In this document: positions 53,751 through 61,901 of the stretch, one piece after another
How the letters are laid out: every line of letters starts with the position of its first letter
How positions within the stretch are numbered: position 1 is the first letter of the stretch
Origin: Bin5 sp965221345
GTDB lineage: Bacteria; Chloroflexota; Anaerolineae; Caldilineales; Caldilineaceae
NCBI GenBank assembly: GCA_965221345.1
Contig: CBDCSD010000001.1
Location: 124,001-188,000, forward strand
Reading direction: 5' to 3'
DNA length: 64,000 nucleotides
Position numbers and translations under genes: made by a program
The notes under the pieces: generated by a model
Databases searched by the model: none
Seen by the model: the letters and a program-made list of their open reading frames with translations, nothing else
What the model was told of the DNA's origin: nothing

Positions 53751-55088
53751 CTATGCCTCCAGCAGCGGCTCGGTCTCGGTCTTGATCTGGATGGCGGCGT
53801 CCTCGGCTGATTTCTCGCCGATGGCGACCAGGTCCATCTCGCGGTCCCAGATCTCCAGGAATTCCTGGTTGCGCCGGATGAAGGGCTGCGGCTGGACCGT
53901 TTCCATCATGAACAGGTACGATTCGGGATGCACGGGCGGTTCGAAGAGGAAGGAGTCTGACTCCATCGCCGCTTTCACCGAGCTGCCGGCATGGCCGTTG
54001 CGCAGCAGGAACTGCGCGCCCTCCAACGATGCCGTGTACTGGATTACGTCCCAGGCCGCGTCGGGGCTGGCTGCGCCCACGGGGATTGTATACGAGAAAC
54101 CGCCGGTCCAGGTAGCGTACTGCACCGACTTGGGCTGCGGCACGACGCCCCAGTTGATGTCCGAGCCTTCCATGCCCTTGCGGGTCCACGTGCCCACGTC
54201 GCGCAGGGCCAGGCGGCCCTGACCAAACAGGCCCCCGGCGCCGGCATCCGCCGAACGCAGGTTGGCCGGCCCCAGTTCATGCTCCAGGTAGAGGTCGAAT
54301 TTCCACTGGATCGCCTCAACTGCAGCCTCCTGGTCCACCAGCACCTGGGTCTTGTCCTCGTTAAAGATATTGCCGCCGTTCTGCCAGATACGGTTAGAGA
54401 TGTTCCAGATGCGCACCGGGCCGTTTGTCCAGCCCCAGATCTTCTCGTCGCCTTCTCCGCGCATCATCTCTTTGGCCGTCTCGACGAAGGTGTCCCACGT
54501 CCAGGTGTCGTTCTGAAAGTGTTCATAGGGTGTCGTTACGCCAAACTCTTCAAACATGTCGATGTTATAGCCGATCCCCATCGGGTTCACTTCCGCCGGG
54601 ATCGCGTACGGCTTGCCCTCCGACTTGAAGAAGTCGGTAATCACATCATAGAAATGGTTGTAGCCGGGCGCGTTGATGTCCCAGGTGGGATGCGCTTCAA
54701 CATAGTGGGTAAGGTCGTTCAGGAAGCCGCGATTCTGGAAGCGGGCGAAGTCGAAATCCACGATCATGCCGACGTCGGGCAGGTCGCCGGACGCGAAGCG
54801 GGTCAACAGGCGGTCGTGGTACTGGGGGAAGGGCGCCGAAGTGATCGTGACGGTGGTATCGGACATTGTCTTTTGATACTCGTCCATCAGCAGGCCGTAC
54901 GTGGCGTCCCACGAACCCCAGACGGTGAACTCGACCTCCGTCGGCTCGGCCATGCCTTCATCGGCCGACCCCGCCGGCTCAGATGAGGCCGGGGCCGTTA
55001 CGCCGGCGCACGCCGCCAGCAGCGTGCCGGATGTCAAAAGGGCCGAATGTTGCAAGAAACGACGTCTGCTCAGCTTGTGCGACTGCAT
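53751..55088 (-). CDS. extracellular sugar-binding lipoprotein, set 2
   Basis: A 445-residue family 1 solute-binding protein with a Tat motif LSRRRFLQ and lipobox LLAACA. The mature domain begins VEFTVWGSWDATYG and carries FASGDLPDVGMI, NDTWTWDTFVE and WKFDLYLEHEL. AAGGAG precedes ATG 55088. It is the first gene of the long minus-strand glycan locus and has its own promoter with operator-like repeats (55205-55255). Substrate is unknown; the downstream sulfatase and GH2 suggest a sulfated glycan. Confidence 0.93.
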   Translation of the reverse strand: MQSHKLSRRRFLQHSALLTSGTLLAACAGVTAPASSEPAGSADEGMAEPTEVEFTVWGSWDATYGLLMDEYQKTMSDTTVTITSAPFPQYHDRLLTRFASGDLPDVGMIVDFDFARFQNRGFLNDLTHYVEAHPTWDINAPGYNHFYDVITDFFKSEGKPYAIPAEVNPMGIGYNIDMFEEFGVTTPYEHFQNDTWTWDTFVETAKEMMRGEGDEKIWGWTNGPVRIWNISNRIWQNGGNIFNEDKTQVLVDQEAAVEAIQWKFDLYLEHELGPANLRSADAGAGGLFGQGRLALRDVGTWTRKGMEGSDINWGVVPQPKSVQYATWTGGFSYTIPVGAASPDAAWDVIQYTASLEGAQFLLRNGHAGSSVKAAMESDSFLFEPPVHPESYLFMMETVQPQPFIRRNQEFLEIWDREMDLVAIGEKSAEDAAIQIKTETEPLLEA

Positions 55089-55204
55089 ACGAGACTCCTT
55101 TTTTTGTGGATATGATTTTCCGGTCGGGCCCGGGGGGCAGGCCAGGTTGTGTTCGATGCCGCCCCTGCTCGAAAAGGGCGCGCGGGCTGCTTGCTAGGCA
55201 AGCC

Positions 55205-55255
55205 CTATCTTAACACAGATAGCGTCTATCTTATGCAGAAAGCATGTCCTGTCAA
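55205..55255 (-). promoter_or_regulatory. promoter with operator-like repeats ahead of the glycan locus
   Basis: On the minus strand TTGACA (55255-55250), a 16-bp spacer and TAAGAT (55233-55228). The -10 box is part of TAAGATAG; an inverted copy (CTATCT) and a second direct copy (TTAAGATAG) follow within 25 bp, a pattern expected of a repressor site over the start of transcription. Confidence 0.6.
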
Positions 55256-55388
55256 ATCCGATTTCGTCCGTATCGGTGCCGCCGGTTCGGAGAGGCATGG
55301 AGCAGACCGAAGAGGAGGAAAAGGCCCGGCGCACTTTGCGCCGGGCCCGAGAAGGTCTCTGTTTTTTCCTCCGACTCTCGCAAGCGGA

Positions 55389-55562
55389 TCAACCCTTCAG
55401 CCCGCTGAGAGCGACCCCCCGCACGATATGACGCTGTAGCGCCAGGAAGAGGATGATGACCGGAATGAAGGCCAAAGTCGAGCCGGCCATCTGCAACTCA
55501 TACTGGTTGCTCTCCTGCACGCGCAGGTTGGCAATCGCGATCGGGAGCTTCTCCTCTGATAC
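55389..55562 (-). pseudogene. C-terminal relic of a third MalG-type sugar permease
   Basis: Reads SEEKLPIAIANLRV, then QYELQMAGSTLAFIPVII and RHIVRGVALSGLKG before a stop at 55389. It aligns with the C-terminal ~55 residues of the set 2 permease (QMAGSVIACVPVVVVF, SSIALSGMK). The EAA loop and five upstream helices are missing; the junction lies at about 55565, just before the PhyH gene. Confidence 0.85.
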
Positions 55563-55603
55563 AGATGAGTAAGAAATTTGATGCGACGGTCACATTTGAC
55601 AAA

Positions 55604-56464
55604 TCAGGCCCATGGCTCCAGCCCCAAAAGCTGTCTGCCCAGTCCGGTCAACTGCCCCGGCTTGCCGAACTTCTGCTCAAGTTCGCGCGGATCGCCCGGA
55701 TAGGCTTCGCCGCGCGGCGGCAGCCGTTCCTGCCAGGCTCTGATGCGATACCGTCGTTCTTCCTCATCTTTGGGCGGGTACATGGTGATGTACTGGGCCA
55801 GCCGCGGCCTCGTGCTGTGATTGCGGCTGTTGCCGTGGGGCAACATACTGTCCCAGATCAGAAAATCCCCCGCCTGTCCGGGGATCGTCCTTATGTCCAG
55901 CCCTTCCGGATCGGGACGGCGGGGGTTGCGGTCCGCCGGCTGCGTCTTGACCCATTCATGGAACTGCCTGTGGAAACCGGGCGCGCACTGGAAACCGCCC
56001 TGCTCAGCCGTTGTGTCCGTCAGATAAAGAACGCCCTGGACCATGCGCGGCAGGGGCCGCATCGTCGTGTCGATGTCCCAGTGGCACATGCCGTTATAGT
56101 CCCAGTCGGGCGTGCGCGCCGGCGGGTTCATGTTGGCGCGGTCAATGCTGACCCACAGCTCTTCCTGCTGCCACACATCTGCGAATGCCTGGTAGATTCT
56201 GGGGTGCTGGCGATTGTCCCAAAGGGACTGGTGGTGAAACATCTCCAGCATGCCGGCGCGGCTTACCGGGGCGTCGTACCACGTTTCCGGGTCATCGCGG
56301 TCGACCTGGAGAAACGCCCAAATCGCCTCGATAACCGCCTCCAGATTCCCCTGCGGCACCGCATCGGGGATGATGACATAGCCGTTCTCTTCCCAAAAAG
56401 CGCGCTGCGCGGGAGTAAGAAGGCGGTCCTTTACCGGATGTTCAAGCGGCACGGCGACAGTCAT
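55604..56464 (-). CDS. phytanoyl-CoA dioxygenase (PhyH) family protein
   Basis: A 286-residue Fe(II)/2-oxoglutarate oxygenase. The metal triad is H128 and D130 (CHWDID) and H210 (LPHGNSRN), with an Arg about 10 residues later for 2-oxoglutarate. GGGAG precedes ATG 56464. Family members hydroxylate diverse small molecules; the substrate cannot be told. It runs in the same direction as the glycan locus but is separated from it by the permease relic, so it may be the flank of a rearrangement. Confidence 0.9.
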   Translation of the reverse strand: MTVAVPLEHPVKDRLLTPAQRAFWEENGYVIIPDAVPQGNLEAVIEAIWAFLQVDRDDPETWYDAPVSRAGMLEMFHHQSLWDNRQHPRIYQAFADVWQQEELWVSIDRANMNPPARTPDWDYNGMCHWDIDTTMRPLPRMVQGVLYLTDTTAEQGGFQCAPGFHRQFHEWVKTQPADRNPRRPDPEGLDIRTIPGQAGDFLIWDSMLPHGNSRNHSTRPRLAQYITMYPPKDEEERRYRIRAWQERLPPRGEAYPGDPRELEQKFGKPGQLTGLGRQLLGLEPWA

Positions 56465-56599
56465 AGCGCACTCCCGGTGACAGGAAATAATGAAGGACTT
56501 TTCGGGGATGCTGCGGATTCTAGCAGAAAAGGAACAGGCGAAGCAAATTAAGTATTGTTATGCGCAGAATAGGCCTCTCGCCGAGCGCTGTACGGGCTG

Positions 56600-58138
56600 T
56601 CAACCTTCCGAAGGCATCAGCTGATCGGCGATTTCCTTGAGCATATCGACAACAGAGTCCAACGCGGCGTCACTGTCGGCGTCTGCCGGCAACTCGATCG
56701 GAATGCAATACTTCCAGTTGATTTCATACAAATCTTTGGCCAATTTGGCCAGTTGCGGTAGTTGCTGCTGTTCGAATACGAGCCACAGAGGCGTGTCGCT
56801 GTGTTGCGCCCAACCGCCAAAGTGAATGCCGAACCATGCCTTTGTGTCACCAAATCTGATGGCCTGGCCGTAACCATCCTGCTTTGGAACGACTCTTGTT
56901 GGCTGCAAAAACCCGGCATTCTTTCCCCAACTTGTTGCCTCGTCAATAAGCTTATGCAAGCCTGTCACCTGCTGCGCGAACTTTGGTTCTAACTCTTCTG
57001 GACGCCACGGCAAGAAAGCGTAAGCGTCCATCCGGTCGGCACGACCGCGCAGTTGTCTGATGTCGGAATCGTCGGCTGCGCCAGCGGTGGAATCCGGATC
57101 AAGCTGTCTCGCGATACTCTTCAAGCGATTGACCACAGAATTCAATATTTCGTCATATTCGACTCCGGCAGGCAACTCAATCGGAATACGGGATTCCCAG
57201 GTTGGACCAGGGTCAAATATTTCATCGGTCAGTCCGGCCTGTTCCAATTGGCCATGCTTATCGCGGCCGAATCGCAGCCATAAGGGCGTATTGCTGTACC
57301 GTGCCCAAGCGAATACTTCAATGCCGAACCCCGCCGCCACACCGCCAAGCTGGATTTGGCGGCCGTAGCCTCCCCCGCCCCCTGTCGCGGCTTTCCCTCG
57401 CTCCAGGAATCCGGCGCTCTTACTGTGATTTATCGCATCGTCAACCAGCCTGCGCAGGCCTTCCATCCGCAAGGCGAACTCCGAACCCAATTCCTCCGGA
57501 CGCCAGGGGAGGAAGGGGTCCGGATCAGAGCGATCTGTAAGACCGCGCAGTTGCTTGATGTCGCCCACGGCGACCGTGTCCCCAGCCTCACAGGCGTGTG
57601 TCTCCATACGGCCGAGCAAAGCAGCCCAACTGGTCAACAGCAGACAAAGTTTTCCGCCGGAAATGGAGGCACTGTGTAGACCTCCTGTTTCAAAAGCGTC
57701 GGTCAATGTAAATCTAGGTTCCTCCTCCTTTGCCAGTCGGCGCAGTTCTGGCCATAGCGTTGCCAACCGCGCCCTGGGCGCGACGAACAGAAGCGCTCCG
57801 GCTCTGCCTTTCCTATCTTCCTGCAACTGTTTAAGATATTGGTTCGGCTGGTTCTTGGTCAAGTCAGCCCAGAACTTTGCTTCAATCAGTACCTGCTTTA
57901 CCCCTTTATCGTCAAAACCGATGAGGTCTGGGCGCTCCCCTTTTTCGCCTGCAACCTGAGTCTGTACTTTGGCTATAGTGCCAACCTGCGCGCCTCCAAG
58001 TCTCAGCGTCTCTTCCAGCGCCTCGCGTGCCGCCTCAGATTGAGACAGGATATGACCCAGCGCTTCGACAGCTACGTCTTCAATCCGGTTCGTGAGTCTA
58101 GGCGCAATGTGCGCAAACAGAGTCGTTTCGTATGACAT
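56600..58138 (-). CDS. PD-(D/E)XK nuclease-like protein with a duplicated C-terminal domain
   Basis: A 512-residue protein. The N-terminal ~190 residues carry a PD-(D/E)XK core: D71 (RPDLIGF) and E86-x-K88 (LIEAKFW), then NQPNQYLKQL. The rest is two homologous domains of about 150 residues; each starts with a DI(K/R)QLRG element and FLPWRPEEL, continues with an AGFL and YGxxI segment, then NTPLWL or DTPLWL, and ends with IPIELPA. ATG 58138 follows GAGAGG; the extension to 58291 is non-homologous. A 64-nt gap separates it from a shorter paralog upstream, so both are probably one transcript. Possible defence or DNA-repair nuclease; the repeated domains may bind a ligand or DNA. Confidence 0.8.
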   Translation of the reverse strand: MSYETTLFAHIAPRLTNRIEDVAVEALGHILSQSEAAREALEETLRLGGAQVGTIAKVQTQVAGEKGERPDLIGFDDKGVKQVLIEAKFWADLTKNQPNQYLKQLQEDRKGRAGALLFVAPRARLATLWPELRRLAKEEEPRFTLTDAFETGGLHSASISGGKLCLLLTSWAALLGRMETHACEAGDTVAVGDIKQLRGLTDRSDPDPFLPWRPEELGSEFALRMEGLRRLVDDAINHSKSAGFLERGKAATGGGGGYGRQIQLGGVAAGFGIEVFAWARYSNTPLWLRFGRDKHGQLEQAGLTDEIFDPGPTWESRIPIELPAGVEYDEILNSVVNRLKSIARQLDPDSTAGAADDSDIRQLRGRADRMDAYAFLPWRPEELEPKFAQQVTGLHKLIDEATSWGKNAGFLQPTRVVPKQDGYGQAIRFGDTKAWFGIHFGGWAQHSDTPLWLVFEQQQLPQLAKLAKDLYEINWKYCIPIELPADADSDAALDSVVDMLKEIADQLMPSEG

Positions 58139-58202
58139 GATAAATGGCCTCTCGTGTGTTGCGGCTATCTCACCCTGTGTTTCAATCTGCGACGTCGGAA
58201 CG

Positions 58203-58820
58203 CTAGGGAACAGAGGCCTCCGCGTCAATCCGCTCAATGAGTCCGCGCAGTCGTACGATATCAACCTCCGCCCCCCTGTCCCCCGCCCCACCGACCACCC
58301 TCTCCATCAAATCCAGCAGCGCGGCCCAACTCGTCAACATCAACCGCCGCTCCCCACCCGACACCGTCGCCGCGCGCAAATCCCCCGGCGTCGTCGCACC
58401 GATAATCGTAAACTGCTCATCCGCCCGCCTGCACAGTTCCGGCCACAGCGTTGCCAGCCGCGCCGCCGGCGCAACGAACAGAACCGCCGCCGGCCGGTCC
58501 AGCGGCAGCCATCTGAAATACCCGTTCGGCTGGTTCCGAGTCAGTGCCGTCCAGCCCATAGCGCTAATCAGCACCCGCACCGCACCCGCATCGTCATAGC
58601 CGGCGAGGCACGGGCGCTCCCCTTCCACGCCAATATCTTGGCTGCTCACGCCGGCAAGGGTGCCGATCGCCGTGCCGCCCTCCCGCAGCGTACTCTCCAG
58701 CGCACCGCGCGCCGCCTCCGAGCGGGAGAGAATTTGCCCCAAGGCATCAACGACCTCGTCTTCAGTTTGGTCGGTGCGTCCGGCCGCGCAGTGACCGGAT
58801 CGGGTAGTGTCAGTGGACAT
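58203..58820 (-). CDS. catalytically altered paralog of the PD-(D/E)XK domain
   Basis: A 205-residue protein aligning with the N-terminal domain of the next gene without gaps over the first 90 residues (EALGHILSQSEAAREALE versus DALGQILSRSEAARGALE). All three active-site residues are replaced: D71 is C71 (RPCL), E86 is S86 and K88 is M88 (LISAMGW). Other core residues (NQPN, LFVAPAARLATLWPEL, LTSWAALL) are kept, so the fold is probably intact. It ends at the point where the long paralog enters its C-terminal domains. It could be an inhibitor, a structural partner, or a decaying duplicate. Confidence 0.75.
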   Translation of the reverse strand: MSTDTTRSGHCAAGRTDQTEDEVVDALGQILSRSEAARGALESTLREGGTAIGTLAGVSSQDIGVEGERPCLAGYDDAGAVRVLISAMGWTALTRNQPNGYFRWLPLDRPAAVLFVAPAARLATLWPELCRRADEQFTIIGATTPGDLRAATVSGGERRLMLTSWAALLDLMERVVGGAGDRGAEVDIVRLRGLIERIDAEASVP

Positions 58821-58990
58821 GATGAATCTATTTTCCTATGTTTCCGGCACCAAGCAGTTTCGTCGGAAATGAGGTTCGCAGAATGTCGCTGCGAGGCCTG
58901 CACGCAAACGCACAGCGAACGAGGGCCCTTTGGGGATACATTTTTCTGTGAATCAGTTTGTGCGTGAGAGGAGGTTGCTGCTTTGGCTAT

Positions 58991-60067
58991 TCAGGAAGAC
59001 CGCCGCCGCAGGCGGGCCAACTCGTCCGCCATCGCCTGTATCCGCTCATCAGCTTCTCGGCGGGCGGCCGCTTCGCCTTCCGCTCGTTGCTCTGCCGCTT
59101 GGCGCGCTGCAATTTCCGCACTGGCTCGTTGTGCTTCCTCTTCCCTTCGTTGCTCCGCCGCCCGGCGCGCCGCAATTGCCGCTTTGCGCGCCGCAGTCTC
59201 CGCATCGGCTCGTTGCGCTTCTGCTTTAGCTCTGTTGATGGCGATCTGCAATTTCGGTAGCACATACCCGGAATACACATCGTCCAGCGCCAGTTCCACT
59301 AAATCCGGCTGCCGCTCCAGATCCTCCATCCGAAACTGAAGCCCGGGCAACACCTCCGAACCGATGACGCCCTCAGCATCGGGCTGTATCTCCTCGTACT
59401 GGCCCCCCGAGATCAGCCGGTAGAAGCGCATGTGCTCGCCGCTGGGGTCGAGTATGTAGTACTCCTTCACCCCTGCCAGCGCGTAGTCCCGCCTCTTCTC
59501 TTCCGTATCCCTGAGCACTTCCGCGAGCGTGGAATCGGAGACCGCCTCCACGACCATGTCGCAGACCCCGCAAAAATGACGCTGGTCAACGCCTCCCCAC
59601 GGCACAGGGTTGCTTTTCAAGATCACGCCGATGTCCGGCTTGCGCACTGCCTCGCGCTGCCCGGAGGGCTCCGCAGGGTCCTCCATCGTCAGGACAAAGC
59701 CGGTCTCCAGATTGATCAGCTTGGCAATGGCATGCGTACTGATATAACGGCGCAGCAGATCGAGAAACCAGTTGCAGAGCACAAGTTGCGGCGCGCTGTG
59801 TGGGGGTTTGGCCTCCAGTCTGCCGTTGTTCCATTCGTAGCTTACGTCAATGTCCCGGTAGGGGTTCTCATACCACCTGGCCCAGTACTCTTCCTTGGTG
59901 ACATAGCGGCCGTCGTCGGGCGCAAAGCGACTGACAGACGGGCCGGGCTGCGCAAGAGATTCTGCCTGCATGGACGAGCCTGCAGGCTCAGGCAAATCTG
60001 TCCTGGTCGCCTGGGATGTATCAGGCTGGGATTGGGAACTGTCGAGCAAGGTTTTTCTGGATTCCAT
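58991..60067 (-). CDS. Uma2-family (PD-(D/E)XK-fold) protein with coiled-coil tail, copy 1
   Basis: A 358-residue protein. The Uma2/DUF820 core has YVTKEEYWARWYENP, RKPDIGVILKSN (Asp), CDMVVEAVSDST (Glu) and EKRRDYALAGVKEYYILDP (Lys/Tyr). About 95 C-terminal residues are an Ala/Glu/Arg/Gln coiled coil built from AAEQR and AEAQRA units. ATG 60067 is chosen by comparison with the two paralogs: all have GAGG(CA)GC just before it. The conserved ATAGAATG upstream may be the -10 region. The family is predicted to be restriction-endonuclease-like, but biological role is unknown. Confidence 0.88.
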   Translation of the reverse strand: MESRKTLLDSSQSQPDTSQATRTDLPEPAGSSMQAESLAQPGPSVSRFAPDDGRYVTKEEYWARWYENPYRDIDVSYEWNNGRLEAKPPHSAPQLVLCNWFLDLLRRYISTHAIAKLINLETGFVLTMEDPAEPSGQREAVRKPDIGVILKSNPVPWGGVDQRHFCGVCDMVVEAVSDSTLAEVLRDTEEKRRDYALAGVKEYYILDPSGEHMRFYRLISGGQYEEIQPDAEGVIGSEVLPGLQFRMEDLERQPDLVELALDDVYSGYVLPKLQIAINRAKAEAQRADAETAARKAAIAARRAAEQRREEEAQRASAEIAARQAAEQRAEGEAAARREADERIQAMADELARLRRRSS

Positions 60068-60337
60068 GCTGCCTCTTCCGGCATTGCGGCTGTGCGCAAC
60101 ACGGACTACGTGTTGGCATTCTATCATCACTGCAGCTGCTCGGATACAGTCGCTGGCGACCCCAGGGCGACCGCGACTTACGCTGCAAGTCCCGGAAAAG
60201 GGAGTCGCAATTCCAGCTGGCAGGTTTGCGTTTTGGGGCGATTTCGGGGCCACACGCGCCGCGACCGAAGGGGTTCTTTGGGGATACAATCACTTGCAAG
60301 CAGGTTGTGCCTGAGAAGAGTGCCCTGCTCTAGGGAT

Positions 60338-61498
60338 TCAGGAGGACTGCCGGCGCAGCCGGTCCAACTCCTCTGCCATCGCCCGTATTTGCTCGTCGGC
60401 TTCTCGGCGGGCGGCTGATTCCGCCTCCGCTCGTTGCTCCGCCGCTTGGCGCGCCGCAGCTTCCGCATCGGCTCGTTGCGCTTCCTCTTCCGTTCGTTGC
60501 TCCGCCGCCCGGCGCGCCGCAACTTCCGCTTGGCGCGCCGCAGCTTCCGCATCGGCTCGTTGCGCTTCCTCTTCCGCTCGTTGCTCCGCCGCTCGGCGCG
60601 CGGCAGCCTCCGCATCGGCTCGTTGCTCTTCCTCCTCCGCTCGTTGTGCTTCTGCTTCAGATTTGGTGACGGCGATCTGATATTTCGGTATCACATACCC
60701 GGAATACACATCGTCCAGCGCCAGCTCCTCTAAATCCGGCTGCTGCTGCATATCCTCCATCCGAAACTGAAGCCCAGGCAACACATCCGAACCGATTACG
60801 CCCTCGGCATCGGGTTGCATCTCCTCGTAGCGCCCCTCCGCAATCAGGCGGTAGAAGCGCATGTGCTCGCCGTTGGGGTCGAGAATGTAGTACTCCTTCA
60901 CCCCGGCCAACGCATAGTCCCGCCTCTTCTCTTCCGTATCCCTGAGCACTTCCGCCGGCGTGGAATCGGACACCGCCTCCACCACCATGTCGCACACCCC
61001 TTCAAAATGACGCTGGTCAACTCCTCCCCACGAAACCGGGTTGCTGTTCAGAATCACGCCGATGTCCGGCTTGCGCACCGCCTCGCGCTGTCCGGACGGC
61101 TCCTCAAGGTCCTCTATCGTCAGGACAAAACCGGTCTCCAGATTGATCAGCTTCGCAATCGCATATGTACTGACAAAACGGCGCAGCAGATCGAGAAACC
61201 AGTTGTAAAGGTCGAGTTGCGGCTCATTGGGCAAAGGTTTGGCCTCCAGCTTGCCGTTGTTCCACTCGTAGCTGACGTCAATGTCCGGGTATGGGTTCTC
61301 ATACCACTTGGCCCAATACTCTTCCTTGGTGACGTAGCGGCCATCATCAGGAGCAAAGGGATTGACAGGCGAGCCCGGCGGCGCAAGAGGTTCCGCTTGC
61401 GTGGACGAACTTGCGGACTCAGACACTCCTGTCTGGGCCGCCTGCGATGAATTTACCTGCGTTTGGGAATGGTCGCGCAAGGCTTCTTTGGATTCCAT
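60338..61498 (-). CDS. Uma2-family protein with coiled-coil tail, copy 2
   Basis: A 386-residue paralog of the 58991 gene; the core is highly similar (YVTKEEYWAKWYENPYPD, RKPDIGVILNSN, CDMVVEAVSDST, EYYILDPNGEH). The coiled-coil tail is the longest of the three (about 125 residues; EEEAQRADAEAAARQA repeated), because of a coding minisatellite at about 60420-60650. GGAGGAGGC precedes ATG 61498. Nearby spacer sequences (for example gggccctttggggata) are duplicated with the genes. Confidence 0.88.
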   Translation of the reverse strand: MESKEALRDHSQTQVNSSQAAQTGVSESASSSTQAEPLAPPGSPVNPFAPDDGRYVTKEEYWAKWYENPYPDIDVSYEWNNGKLEAKPLPNEPQLDLYNWFLDLLRRFVSTYAIAKLINLETGFVLTIEDLEEPSGQREAVRKPDIGVILNSNPVSWGGVDQRHFEGVCDMVVEAVSDSTPAEVLRDTEEKRRDYALAGVKEYYILDPNGEHMRFYRLIAEGRYEEMQPDAEGVIGSDVLPGLQFRMEDMQQQPDLEELALDDVYSGYVIPKYQIAVTKSEAEAQRAEEEEQRADAEAAARRAAEQRAEEEAQRADAEAAARQAEVAARRAAEQRTEEEAQRADAEAAARQAAEQRAEAESAARREADEQIRAMAEELDRLRRQSS

Positions 61499-61901
61499 GC
61501 TGCCTCCTCCGGCATCGCGGCTGCGCGCAGCACACATGACATGGCCACATTCTATCACCATTGCAGCTATTCACCCATAGTCAGTTCGCGACCCCAGGGC
61601 GGTCCCATTTCAATTCTGTAAGACCTTGAGAAGGCAGTCGTGATTCCAGTCAGCACGTTTGCGTCATGCGGCGATGCCGGCTTGAGCAGTTGTCCCGTGG
61701 CGCAGGAGATTGAGTGCCATGCGTCGTAAGATAGCCATGTTATGCTGCGCATGGCCTAGGCGAATCAATTGGGTCAAAGTCGTGTGGCACTACCTGGGCC
61801 GAGTCCGGCTCAGGGCAAAACGTACCGCGAACGAGGGCCCTTTGGGGATGTATCCGCTTGCGAACAGGCTGTGCGTGAGAGGAGGTTACTGCTTCGGTTT
61901 T

